Shown piece by piece: positions 6,418-12,970 of a DNA stretch of 13,994 nucleotides; position 1 is the first letter of the stretch; each line of letters begins with the position of its first letter. A model generated the notes under the pieces. The model saw nothing but the letters and a program-made list of their open reading frames with translations. It did no database searches and had not been told where the DNA came from. A program made the position numbers and the translations under genes. The stretch is taken from positions 1-13,994 of the forward strand of contig JAUXIQ010000014.1 in NCBI GenBank assembly GCA_030620925.1, in the 5' to 3' direction. The stretch comes from Nitrospinota bacterium (GTDB lineage Bacteria > JAUXIQ01).

Positions 6418-7245
6418 ATGTCATCTAAGGAGATGGATAAGCTGACCGCTCGGGAGGTGAGGGGAATAGTACGTGAGGGGAAATGGGTGCGGCCCACGGC
6501 GGGCCTGTCGAGAGGGTTCATCCAGGCCAACCTGGTGATCCTGCCCGCCCGTGAGGCGGAGGACTTTTACCGATTCTGCAAGGCGAACCCCAAACCCTGT
6601 CCGCTGCTGGAGATGTTTGAGGCCGGCTGTCCGGAACCCAGGCGTGTGGCCCCCGGCGCCGATATTCGCACCGACCTGCCGCTGTACCGCATATTCAAAG
6701 ACGGGGAGATGGTCGGCGAAGAAGAGGATGTTACTTCTTTCTGGCGGGATGACATGGTCTCCTTTCTGCTGGGATGCAGCTACACCTTCGAGCACCGTCT
6801 TGCCGAGGCGGGCATTCCCTTGCGCCACTGGGAACAGGGGTGCAACGTGGCCGCTTTCGTCACGGAAGTCCAGTGCGAGCCGGTGGGCATCTTCCGGGGA
6901 CCAATGGTGGTCAGCATGCGCCCGGTGCCGGAGGAACAGGTGGAGCTGGCGGTGCAGGTCACCGAGCCTCACCATCACAGCCACGGCGCGCCCGTGCATA
7001 TTGGACGGCCGGAGGAAATAGGCATAAAAGACATTTCCCGGCCCGAATACGGGGACGCCGTCGAGATAAGGGAAGGGGAGGTGCCGATATTCTGGGCCTG
7101 CGGGGTGACCCCCCAGGAGGTGCTCCTGAACGCCAAACCTCCACTGGCCCTCACTCACTCCCCCGGGTATATGTTCATTACCGATTTGAAGGACGACGCC
7201 CCTGTGAAACTTTTCGAAGCGCCGGAAGCATTTTTGAGGGATTGA
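6418..7245 (+). CDS. DUF1445 putative hydro-lyase (D-glutamate cyclase-like family)
   Basis: 275 aa, close to the family's ~260-270. Nearly all conserved blocks are visible: PTAGLSRGFIQANLVILP (26-43), NPKPCPLLE (57-65), GADIRTDLP (80-88), GCSYTFE (119-125), SMRP (166-169), HGAPVHIG (189-196) and FWACGVTPQ (225-233). The family is known as UPF0317/DUF1445 (YcsI type) and is annotated as a putative hydro-lyase; vertebrate relatives are D-glutamate cyclases. The physiological bacterial substrate is mostly unknown. The second ATG (6418) was chosen over one 15 nt upstream because GGGAGG lies 7 nt before it, whereas the upstream ATG has no good site. Its place between a ThDP enzyme and MaoC dehydratases suggests it acts on an acid intermediate in the same route (inference). 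Confidence 0.85.
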   Translation: MSSKEMDKLTAREVRGIVREGKWVRPTAGLSRGFIQANLVILPAREAEDFYRFCKANPKPCPLLEMFEAGCPEPRRVAPGADIRTDLPLYRIFKDGEMVGEEEDVTSFWRDDMVSFLLGCSYTFEHRLAEAGIPLRHWEQGCNVAAFVTEVQCEPVGIFRGPMVVSMRPVPEEQVELAVQVTEPHHHSHGAPVHIGRPEEIGIKDISRPEYGDAVEIREGEVPIFWACGVTPQEVLLNAKPPLALTHSPGYMFITDLKDDAPVKLFEAPEAFLRD

Positions 7246-7331
7246 CAGCGGCCCCTGCTGATGGTAAGTAATTGTTGATTTGAGTGAGACACTTACATTT
7301 TAGCCGAGATTTTATAGTGGAGGGATTTTCT

Positions 7332-7796
7332 ATGGTTGATAAGAACCTTCTGGGAAAGGAGTTCCCCGGCCCTACGTGGGATATTGAGAAGGGGAAGATC
7401 GGGGAGTTCGCCAAAGCGATCGAGGACCCCAACCCTATTTTCTATGATGAAGCGGCGGCGAAAGCTGTCGGGCTTGAAGGGGTTCCCGCGCCGCTGACCT
7501 TTTTGGTGACGGAGATGTTTCATTTCGACGAAAGTATCTCCAGGCCGGATTACAAGGTGGATATGAACCGCGTCCTCGACGGGGGGACGGAGTTCGAATA
7601 CATCAAGCCGGTGCTTGCAGGAGACACCATCACCAGCAGCACGAAGGTGGTGGACATCTATGAAAAGACGGGCAAACGCGGGGGGACGATGACTTTCGTG
7701 GTGGCCGAGACCACCTATACCAACCAGAAAGGCGAGGCCTGCGTGAAGTCGCGAGGCACCCTGATTGAGACCAGCCAGGCACCCACATCGGGCTGA
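7332..7796 (+). CDS. MaoC-like dehydratase, N-terminal-type subunit
   Basis: 154 aa, single hot-dog domain of the MaoC_dehydrat_N/FAS1-DH type. It has FAKAIEDPNPIFYDEAA near residues 26-42 and VLAGDTI near 97-103. It lacks the catalytic Asp-x4-His motif, as expected for the non-catalytic half of a heterodimeric (R)-3-hydroxyacyl dehydratase such as HadAB. The downstream gene carries the catalytic motif, and the 17-nt gap supports a two-subunit enzyme. The start at 7332 was chosen because GGAGGG sits about 8 nt upstream; an in-frame ATG at 7284 has no ribosome site and would add 16 residues that look unlike the family. A gap of 86 nt separates it from the DUF1445 gene. Confidence 0.83.
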   Translation: MVDKNLLGKEFPGPTWDIEKGKIGEFAKAIEDPNPIFYDEAAAKAVGLEGVPAPLTFLVTEMFHFDESISRPDYKVDMNRVLDGGTEFEYIKPVLAGDTITSSTKVVDIYEKTGKRGGTMTFVVAETTYTNQKGEACVKSRGTLIETSQAPTSG

Positions 7797-7813
7797 GAGA
7801 GGAGATACTGCAG

Positions 7814-8242
7814 ATGGCAGAGCTTTATTACGAGGATATAAATGAAGGTGACGAGGCCCAACCTCTGGCGATGGGTCCCTGCACCAGGACTCAGGTAGTA
7901 AAATACGCCGGGGCTTCGGGTGATTTTAATCCCTTGCATACGGACGAACTGTTCGCCATTCGGGCCGGTTTCGACCGGATATTCGCCATGGGCAAGATGG
8001 GTGCCGGCATGTGCACCCGCATGGTATGCGATTGGCTGGGCTTCCAGAACATCAAGAAGTACGGTTTCAGGTTCACCAGCCAGCTATGGCCGAATGACCT
8101 CATAACCTATAAAGGTAAAGTCGTCCGTAAGTATGAGGAAGGCGGAGAAAACCTGGTGGAGTGCGACATATTTGGTGAAAATCAAAACGGCGCCAGAACC
8201 TTGATGGGCAGCGTATTGGCCAGCTTGCCGTCCAAGAAGTGA
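7814..8242 (+). CDS. MaoC-like dehydratase, catalytic subunit
   Basis: 142 aa hot-dog protein. The hydratase-2 motif YAGASGDFNPLHTDELFA (31-48) supplies Asp37 and His42 in the Asp-x4-His arrangement that (R)-specific enoyl-CoA hydratases use. It would hydrate an enoyl-CoA, or dehydrate an (R)-3-hydroxyacyl-CoA, together with the preceding MaoC N-type subunit. GAGGAG precedes the ATG at normal spacing. It is the last gene of the operon; a strong terminator begins 30 nt after the stop. The three SDR proteins nearby are possible dehydrogenases for its hydroxyacyl product, SDR 10808-11719 being the best candidate. Confidence 0.87.
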   Translation: MAELYYEDINEGDEAQPLAMGPCTRTQVVKYAGASGDFNPLHTDELFAIRAGFDRIFAMGKMGAGMCTRMVCDWLGFQNIKKYGFRFTSQLWPNDLITYKGKVVRKYEEGGENLVECDIFGENQNGARTLMGSVLASLPSKK

Positions 8243-8271
8243 AGACGTTACCGGATAAGTAAAAGCAATGG

Positions 8272-8305
8272 TGGGCCGGGGCTGATACCCCGGCCCATCT
8301 TTTTT
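8272..8305 (+). terminator. Intrinsic terminator of the five-gene operon
   Basis: A 10-bp perfect stem TGGGCCGGGG/CCCCGGCCCA (8272-8281, 8288-8297) with a 6-nt loop, followed by TCTTTTTT. Position and form are canonical, so the next SDR gene is probably transcribed on its own. Confidence 0.93.
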
Positions 8306-8318
8306 AAGAAGCGGTGAG

Positions 8319-8347
8319 TTGTTATTAACGGCCGAAAATCTTTTAAG
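8319..8347 (+). promoter_or_regulatory. Weak candidate promoter of the following SDR gene
   Basis: TTGTTA (8319-8324), a 17-nt spacer, and TTTAAG (8342-8347), each 4 of 6 to consensus. It lies just after the operon terminator. Direct repeats GAGCTGAT (8347-8354 and 8370-8377) lie downstream, 23 nt apart, about two helical turns. Confidence 0.4.
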
Positions 8348-8401
8348 AGCTGATCCCCCGATAACGCGGGAGCTGATGCTTGGTGAAGAGGGAGGAATGA
8401 G

Positions 8402-9196
8402 ATGGATTTAGGAATTAAAGACAGGGTGGCTATAGTGGCCGCATCCAGCAAGGGTTTGGGCAAGGCATCGGCCATGGCGCTGGCCGGGGAAGGTGTGAAG
8501 CTCACCCTTTGCGCCCGGGGCGAAGAGGCCCTGAACGCCGCCGCCGATGAAATAAGCGGGAAAACCGGTGCAGAAGTTTTTAGCATGGCGGTGGACGTTA
8601 CCAATAAAGACGATATAGACGCCCTGGTAAAAGCCACCGTGGATAAATTCGGTAAGGTGGACATCCTGGTGACCAATGCCGGCGGGCCGCCGCCGGTGGT
8701 CTCTTTCCTCGACGTGACGGACGAGGGCTGGCGGGAAGGCATAGACCTCAACCTCATGAGCACCATAAACATGTGCAGGGCCGTCGTCCCCCACATGAAG
8801 GCTCAGAAGTGGGGCCGCATCGTTAACATTATGTCCATCTCGGTGAAGCAGCCGCTGGACGCGCTGCTCCTCTCCAACGTTTCACGGACGGCTGTGGTGG
8901 GTTTCTCCAAGACCATCTCCAACGAGCTGGCCGGGGACAATATAACCGTGAATACCGTCTGCCCGGGAGCCATCTTGACTGATAGAGTGAAGAATATGAC
9001 TCAGGCCAGGGCAAAGAACGAAGGCAAGACGCAGGAAGAGATTCTGGCCGCCTACACTGACATCATCCCCATGGGACGCATAGGCCGGCCGGAGGAGCTG
9101 GGTGGCATGGTGGCCTTTCTGGCCTCTGAGCATGCCAGCTATATTACCGGCACGGTAATACAGATAGACGGCGGGTTCGTTAAAGGTTATAACTGA
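8402..9196 (+). CDS. Atypical short-chain dehydrogenase/reductase family protein
   Basis: 264 aa, normal classical SDR length. A Rossmann nucleotide motif is present in variant form (ASSKGLG, 14-20), then DVTNKDD (65-71), TNAGG (91-95) and the C-terminal DGGF. The active site is altered. Ser145 is in place, but the Tyr expected 13 residues on is Ser158 and the Lys four further is Arg162 (LLLSNVSR). Such Ser/Arg versions form a known subgroup of 3-oxoacyl-ACP reductase-like SDRs with uncertain activity. The start is clear: GGGAGGAATGAG precedes the ATG. It is separated from the MaoC operon by a terminator, so it is probably transcribed alone. It may still act on acyl-CoA or hydroxyacyl compounds. 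Confidence 0.85.
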   Translation: MDLGIKDRVAIVAASSKGLGKASAMALAGEGVKLTLCARGEEALNAAADEISGKTGAEVFSMAVDVTNKDDIDALVKATVDKFGKVDILVTNAGGPPPVVSFLDVTDEGWREGIDLNLMSTINMCRAVVPHMKAQKWGRIVNIMSISVKQPLDALLLSNVSRTAVVGFSKTISNELAGDNITVNTVCPGAILTDRVKNMTQARAKNEGKTQEEILAAYTDIIPMGRIGRPEELGGMVAFLASEHASYITGTVIQIDGGFVKGYN

Positions 9197-9238
9197 TACC
9201 GGCGAGGGATAACAAGATATTTTTCCGCTGTAGTGTAG

Positions 9239-9273
9239 GGGCGATCCCGCGTTTGGCGGGATTGTATTCGCCC
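9239..9273. repeat. Nested palindromic repeat, REP-like
   Basis: Outer arms GGGCGA/TCGCCC enclose an inner perfect stem ATCCCGC/GCGGGAT. It lies between the 3' ends of two converging genes, a usual place for dispersed palindromic repeats or 3'-end hairpins. It may also terminate the SDR transcript, though no T tract follows. Confidence 0.55.
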
Positions 9274-9279
9274 GAATTT

Positions 9280-9307
9280 GTAGAGACAATTCATGAATTG
9301 TCTCTAC
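9280..9307. repeat. Perfect 28-bp palindrome
   Basis: A perfect inverted repeat of 14 bp per arm with no loop (GTAGAGACAATTCA and its complement), centred at 9293/9294. It sits 6 bp after the nested repeat at 9239-9273. The pair looks like a two-part repetitive extragenic palindromic element, but copy number cannot be judged from one window. Confidence 0.65.
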
Positions 9308-9397
9308 GACAGTGATAATGTATCTCTCATCGCGTATACATTGAATCATTCCGCCGCAGGGCGGGAGGAAGCCGGGTCCACTTACGCGATTTCGAAT

Positions 9398-9562
9398 TCA
9401 GCTTTTAGTGGACGTTCTTGCAAAAAAAGATGTGAATTGCTGTTCCACTTTCACTGAATTGCATTTGGGGCACTTGACCCTCTTGTTTCCCTTTTCACTG
9501 ATACTCAGATTCAGGGAAAATTTCTTTCTGCATTTAGCGCACTGATAATCATACGTCGGCAT
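9398..9562 (-). CDS. Small FmdB-type zinc-ribbon protein
   Basis: 54 aa, beginning MPTYDYQCAKCRKKF, the typical opening of the FmdB/regulatory zinc-ribbon family (MPTYEYxCxxCGxxFE). Two CxxC knuckles are present, Cys8/Cys11 and Cys31/Cys34, which should bind one zinc ion. The ribosome site AAGGAGG lies 8 nt before the ATG. A TATAAT -10 box is about 47 nt upstream of the start codon. The gene stands alone and points away from the SDR genes to its right. The family's molecular role is generally unknown; some members are annotated as putative regulators in C1 metabolism. Confidence 0.85.
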   Translation of the reverse strand: MPTYDYQCAKCRKKFSLNLSISEKGNKRVKCPKCNSVKVEQQFTSFFARTSTKS

Positions 9563-9609
9563 CTCGCAAACCTCCTTCGGATTTATCCACTAACTGGAAG
9601 TAGAGTTGT

Positions 9610-9615
9610 ATTATA
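9610..9615 (-). promoter_or_regulatory. -10 box for the zinc-ribbon gene
   Basis: A perfect TATAAT on the minus strand, placing the transcript start about 40 nt before the ATG. No good -35 box is seen at 16-18 nt, so an activator may be needed or the match may be incidental. Confidence 0.45.
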
Positions 9616-9767
9616 CCTGTCTCGGCTTTGCATATGGGCGGTTTTTGTGCCCTCTAAAATATCCGCGGCCATACCGGTTAAAAGATTCGAGTCCCTTACA
9701 CAACTAATATAGACTCGCCGGAGCAATTTTTCTTCATGTTTTATCGAATGGTCTGCTGATTTTGCAT

Positions 9768-9802
9768 GGGCTGCAACCAGCAGCGGAGGCAGCCCCCTTT
9801 TT
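9768..9802. terminator. Hairpin after the SDR gene, possible terminator
   Basis: A 7-bp stem GGGCTGC/GCAGCCC encloses a 14-nt loop. It begins about 12 nt after the stop of the minus-strand SDR gene ending at 9807. The T5 tract lies on the plus strand (9798-9802), so by sequence it suits rightward transcription better; on the minus strand it would work without a T tract. Confidence 0.4.
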
Positions 9803-9806
9803 CAGC

Positions 9807-10607
9807 TCAGGCCGTGGCCCGGTAAGAGCCGCCGTCTATGTTTATGTTCGTGCCGGTGATATAGTCGGCTTTGTTGGAACATAAGAAGGCCACCATGTAG
9901 CCTATCTCCTCCGGTTTGCCGAACCTCCTCAACGGCACGCCCTGTGACCTCTCATCCAGCACCTCTTGCGGCTTCCTGCCGGAGCTCTTCCCCAGGGTCC
10001 GGGCGTTTTCCTCCCACATGGGAGTCAGTATGGGCCCCGGCGAGACGCTGTTCACCAGGATGTTTAACTGGGCGAGGTCTTCGGCCATGGCCTTGGACAG
10101 GCTGATAACGGCTGCCTTGGTGGTGGTGTATTCCACCAGGTTGGGCAGCGGCGGGAGGGCTATCATTTTCCCCACGATGGAGGTGATATTGATTATTCGG
10201 CCCCAGCCTTTTTCTTTCATATAGGGGACCGCCCCACGCGAGCAGCGGATGGTGCTCATGAGGTTGAAGTCGATCCCCGCCTGCCAGGTTTCATCATCCA
10301 GCTCCGTGAAGCTGCCCCTTTGGCCGCCGCCGGCATTGTTCACCAGAATATCTATGCCCCCCAGCTCCCTGGCCACGGTATCTACGAGCTTTGTTATTTC
10401 GTCCGCGTTCGTTACGTCCGCCTGCACGGCTACGACCTGGTACCCCTTGTCTTTAAACTCCTTCTCCGTTTCCTTCAGTTGGCCGGCTTTCCGCCCGCAG
10501 ATGGCCACTGCCGCCCCCTCCGCGGCCAACACTTCCGCGCAGGACTTTCCGATCCCTGCGCTGGAGCCGGTTATCATTGCGTTGCGTCCCTTTAGTCCCA
10601 GGTCCAT
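9807..10607 (-). CDS. Short-chain dehydrogenase/reductase (3-oxoacyl reductase-like)
   Basis: 266 aa, classical SDR. NAD(P) motif TGSSAGIG (13-20), DVTNADE (64-70), NNAGGG (90-95), and catalytic Ser143, Tyr160 and Lys164 (EYTTTK). The Ser-Tyr distance is 17 rather than 13, meaning a 4-residue insertion. The C-terminal strand INIDGGS is typical. It likely oxidises or reduces a hydroxy/oxo group on an acyl substrate. The start at 10607 was chosen because AAGGAG sits 7 nt upstream and the SDR fold begins there; an upstream in-frame ATG at 10712 would add 35 residues without family resemblance and would lie upstream of the promoter. It shares the MDLG start and general layout with the SDR at 8402-9196, but it keeps the normal active site. 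Confidence 0.88.
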   Translation of the reverse strand: MDLGLKGRNAMITGSSAGIGKSCAEVLAAEGAAVAICGRKAGQLKETEKEFKDKGYQVVAVQADVTNADEITKLVDTVARELGGIDILVNNAGGGQRGSFTELDDETWQAGIDFNLMSTIRCSRGAVPYMKEKGWGRIINITSIVGKMIALPPLPNLVEYTTTKAAVISLSKAMAEDLAQLNILVNSVSPGPILTPMWEENARTLGKSSGRKPQEVLDERSQGVPLRRFGKPEEIGYMVAFLCSNKADYITGTNINIDGGSYRATA

Positions 10608-10643
10608 AGCCCTTCTCCTTCCTCGATGAGATAGTCTTGCGTT

Positions 10644-10691
10644 ATTGTCCCGACAATGGATAATTATAGCTTCAAACGAGTGCCATTTCCA
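10644..10691 (-). promoter_or_regulatory. Promoter and start-site operator of the second SDR gene
   Basis: On the minus strand, TATAAT (10663-10668) is preceded by a 17-nt spacer and TGGAAA (10686-10691, 4 of 6 to consensus). Immediately downstream, over the expected start point, is a perfect dyad ATTGTC-CC-GACAAT (10644-10657). That is the position and form of a repressor operator. Confidence 0.6.
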
Positions 10692-10752
10692 TATCGTTCG
10701 GAGTTTATTCAAACAAACGGTTGCACTCGCACTCTGTTTCTGGATAGGCGAG

Positions 10753-10784
10753 GGAAAAGAGTGCCCCGCCGGATAATCGGGGCA
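10753..10784 (-). terminator. Intrinsic terminator of the third SDR gene
   Basis: On the minus strand, a 7-bp stem TGCCCCG/CGGGGCA (10762-10768, 10778-10784) with a 9-nt loop, followed by CTCTTTTCCC. It begins about 24 nt after the stop of the gene ending at 10808 and separates it from the next minus-strand SDR gene. Confidence 0.75.
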
Positions 10785-10807
10785 TCTCTTGATTTTGTAA
10801 ACCGTCT

Positions 10808-11719
10808 CTAAACCAGGGGTTCGTAAGGGAATATATCGGCCGTGGTCACCAGGGGTGAGAAAGAATCGGCCATGGCCCCGGGGATTACATCAGCAATACT
10901 CTGCGGGTCCCAGCCTTCTGCCCGGTGTATGGTCCTCACCGGCCTGGGGAGCGAGAAGAGTATTATCTCTTTCGCCCTCACGCCGAAGACCTGCCCGCTG
11001 ATTTCTCCCGCCTCTTCGCTGGCCAGATAGGTGACCAGGGGTGCGATATGGCCGGGGTCCATCCTCTTGATTTTCTCCAGGCGCTGTTTGTCTTCTTCGG
11101 TCCTTTCTGGGATGGTTCCGATGAGGCGCGTCCAGGCGAAGGGAGCGATGGCGTTGAAGGTAACGCCGTAGCGCTGCATGTCCAGCGCACAGTTCCTGGT
11201 GAAACCCACGATTCCCAATTTGGCGGCGCCGTAGTTTGATTGGCCGTAGTTGCCCAGGATACCGGAGGTCGAGGAGAAATTAATGACCCTCCCGTATTTC
11301 TGCTGCTTCATGTAGTTCGAAGCGGCCCGGGTGCAGTCGAAGGTGCCCTTCATGTGCACTTCCATGACGCCGTCCCACTCTTCTTCTGTCATGTTGAATA
11401 TCATCCTGTCGCGCAGCACGCCGGCGTTGTTCACCAGTATGTCTATTTTGCCGAAATTGTCGATCGCCGTCTTGATGATGTTGTGGCCGCCTTCCCACGT
11501 GGCGACGGTATCGAAATTATCCACTGCCTCACCGCCCGCGTCGGTTATCTCTTTGACCACCTGGGTGGCGACGGCCTGGTCAGAACCCGTGCCGTCTTCG
11601 GCGCCGCCCAGGTCGTTCACTACAACCTTGGCCCCTTCCTTGGCCATAAGCAGAGCCATGCTTCTGCCGATGCCTCTGCCCGCTCCGGTAACTACCGCCA
11701 CTCTGTCCTTGAGCATCAT
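10808..11719 (-). CDS. (R)-3-hydroxyacyl-CoA dehydrogenase-type SDR (MFE-2/17beta-HSD4-like)
   Basis: 303 aa. TGAGRGIG (11-18) and VVVNDLGG (32-39) form the nucleotide-binding part; NNAG (97-100), Ser150, Tyr163 and Lys167 (SNYGAAK) form the active site. The C-terminal extension beyond 245 (VFGVRAKEIILFSLPRPVRT, then AEGWDPQSIADV) matches the dehydrogenase domain of peroxisomal multifunctional enzyme type 2 and its bacterial homologues. It would oxidise an (R)-3-hydroxyacyl-CoA with NAD, which pairs logically with the (R)-specific MaoC hydratase subunits in the window. The start is supported by AAGGAGG 8 nt upstream (11728-11734). A strong promoter lies at 11819-11847 and a terminator follows the stop. 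Confidence 0.9.
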   Translation of the reverse strand: MMLKDRVAVVTGAGRGIGRSMALLMAKEGAKVVVNDLGGAEDGTGSDQAVATQVVKEITDAGGEAVDNFDTVATWEGGHNIIKTAIDNFGKIDILVNNAGVLRDRMIFNMTEEEWDGVMEVHMKGTFDCTRAASNYMKQQKYGRVINFSSTSGILGNYGQSNYGAAKLGIVGFTRNCALDMQRYGVTFNAIAPFAWTRLIGTIPERTEEDKQRLEKIKRMDPGHIAPLVTYLASEEAGEISGQVFGVRAKEIILFSLPRPVRTIHRAEGWDPQSIADVIPGAMADSFSPLVTTADIFPYEPLV

Positions 11720-11748
11720 CTGGGTTGCCTCCTTTTGGTTGAAAATTT

Positions 11749-11763
11749 ACTGTACAAGACAGT
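11749..11763. promoter_or_regulatory. Dyad in the leader of the third SDR gene
   Basis: ACTGT-N5-ACAGT lies between the promoter and the ribosome site of the gene starting at 11719. It could be a regulator site or a small leader hairpin; the match is short. Confidence 0.3.
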
Positions 11764-11818
11764 TGCAGTTTAAAAGGATAATCCAGGTAACTTCTTACTG
11801 AGCGAATTAACGGCGCGT

Positions 11819-11847
11819 ATTATAACAGGAAGACCGGCTCGTGCCAA
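11819..11847 (-). promoter_or_regulatory. Promoter of the third SDR gene, extended -10
   Basis: On the minus strand, TTGGCA (11842-11847, 5 of 6), a 17-nt spacer and a perfect TATAAT (11819-11824) preceded by TGT, i.e. an extended -10. The leader is about 90 nt. Confidence 0.82.
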
Positions 11848-12060
11848 ACTAAGAATGGGGGATGCGAAAACCTTTGTTCGTCAGAACGGAGCGATAACAG
11901 CAAGGCGGGAAAATTCCGGCTAAAGTTCAATGTCTTTTTCAGTCGATAAATATATATCATGAGGTTGGTTTTTTTTAATATCCTACTAGAGGAGGAAGTA
12001 GCAGAATGCCGTGAGGATAGTAAGGAGGATTAAAGAGCAGGTAAGCATTACCTTGATAAC
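11848..12060. other. Divergent intergenic stretch, no gene seen
   Basis: Lies between the promoter of the third SDR gene and the lipoprotein gene. It contains a T8 run (about 11970-11977) and two purine-rich ribosome-site-like clusters (around 11991 and 12022). The first precedes only a two-codon frame. A promoter for the lipoprotein gene must lie here, but I cannot choose one confidently. Confidence 0.35.
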
Positions 12061-12073
12061 AGGAGAAAGAACG

Positions 12074-12418
12074 ATGAGGGGAAAAATAAAAGTTGTTGTG
12101 CTTCTCGGAGCGTGTGGGCTTCTTCTTACAGCCTGCATTGGGGAGATGACTCCAACTGATGCGACCTCACAAAAAAGTGGAACTCCAAAAGTTACTTCTA
12201 AAGCTTCGTCCAGGGCTGACCGGGTGGAGATTGTGGTCGATCGGGCAAATATAAGAGCTGGAGCATCTGCTAAGAGCAAAAAGATCGCAACCCTGAGCAG
12301 AGGTGCCTTATTGGATAAATTTGCCGTAAAAGGGAACTGGATAAAAGTCTCCCTACCAGACGGAAGGCAGGGCTGGGTATATAAGACACTGACAAGGGAA
12401 GTAGAGTCATCTAAATAA
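12074..12418 (+). CDS. Small lipoprotein with a bacterial SH3 domain
   Basis: 114 aa. A lipoprotein signal peptide is visible: MRGKIK, a hydrophobic stretch, then LTAC with Cys21 as the lipidated residue (18-21). A Ser/Thr/Lys-rich linker runs to about residue 50. The rest (about 52-110) is a bacterial SH3 domain (VDRANIRAGAS, then GNWIKVSLPDGRQGWVYK), usually linked to cell-wall or peptide binding. It should be anchored outside the cytoplasmic membrane. The ATG at 12074 was chosen because AGGAG lies about 8 nt before it and it gives a clean signal peptide; an in-frame GTG at 12011 would add 21 residues in front of the signal. A terminator follows at 12492. Confidence 0.87.
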   Translation: MRGKIKVVVLLGACGLLLTACIGEMTPTDATSQKSGTPKVTSKASSRADRVEIVVDRANIRAGASAKSKKIATLSRGALLDKFAVKGNWIKVSLPDGRQGWVYKTLTREVESSK

Positions 12419-12491
12419 AAACCACTGAGAAGGAGTACCAGATCCGAGCAGCCGGGTGGAATTCACCTGGTAGCATAAGAGAAACTTTACG

Positions 12492-12522
12492 GGGACCGGT
12501 TTAGTATAGCCGGTCCCTTTTT
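12492..12522 (+). terminator. Intrinsic terminator after the lipoprotein gene
   Basis: An 8-bp perfect stem GGGACCGG/CCGGTCCC with a 10-nt loop and a T5 tract (12518-12522). A smaller dyad, GGTG-GAATT-CACC, lies about 20 nt upstream. Confidence 0.9.
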
Positions 12523-12781
12523 ATTTATTGGTCATCCTATGAACTCCCGGGGGTCTTGTTTTTTTGGGAACTCCTAGTCACTGGATAAAATTGAAATTCA
12601 AGGTATGAAACCGTCCGCATGCACCACTTTGATCGGGGAGATGTCCAGAGGCTTTTTGCGTTACTTAACTTCAGTTGAAGTGGATAGCAACTCAAGCGTG
12701 GTTGAAGTCAAAGGTGGTTTAACCGTGGTATTTTAAAAGCTGATGCCTCCCCGATACCGTTGACCTGCGGAGGCCGAAGGA
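12523..12781 (+). other. Intergenic stretch with one doubtful small open frame
   Basis: No convincing gene. A 43-codon frame from ATG 12605 to TAA 12736 begins MKPSACTTLIGEM and ends GLTVVF. It has no good ribosome site and no recognised family. It is in the same frame as the YHYH-like gene but separated from it by two stop codons. It could be a remnant of an older gene; evidence is weak. Confidence 0.3.
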
Positions 12782-12961
12782 GTGAGAACCCTCGCATTTG
12801 CAATCGCCTTCCTTCTCCTCTTGCCCACCTTCGCCTACCCGCGCCCCGATAGCCTGGGCAAACAGGGCGGCCACTACAATCGCAAGACTGGAATTTATCA
12901 CTTCCACGGGGAATCGTGTAATAGCAGAGGACAGATACCGGCTCCCGTTGTAGTTCCATAA
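12782..12961 (+). CDS. Small secreted YHYH-like protein, GTG start
   Basis: 59 aa starting at GTG. Evidence for the start: GGAGG at 12769-12773 with an 8-nt spacer, an in-frame stop at 12761-12763, and no other start codon between. Residues 1-18 form a signal peptide (hydrophobic FAIAFLLLLPTFA). The mature part has GKQGGHYNRKTGIYHFHG (26-43), the His/Tyr-rich pattern of small YHYH-type proteins (GGHYxRxTGxYHYH), which may bind metal (inference). One Cys (46) is present. Its stop lies 9 nt from the 3' end of the opposing tRNA-Sec gene. The real function is unknown. Confidence 0.65.
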   Translation: MRTLAFAIAFLLLLPTFAYPRPDSLGKQGGHYNRKTGIYHFHGESCNSRGQIPAPVVVP

Positions 12962-12970
12962 AAAAAGAAT

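Noticed and set aside
10608-10712. N-terminal extension of the SDR gene to ATG 10712
   Set aside because: The extension would start upstream of the TATAAT box and has no SDR character; AAGGAG before 10607 marks the start.
12011-12073. Upstream GTG start for the SH3 lipoprotein
   Set aside because: It would place 21 charged residues before a clean lipoprotein signal peptide; the ATG at 12074 has the better-spaced AGGAG.
12605-12736. 43-codon frame beginning MKPSACTTLIGEM
   Set aside because: Weak ribosome site, no recognised family; listed only within the intergenic description.
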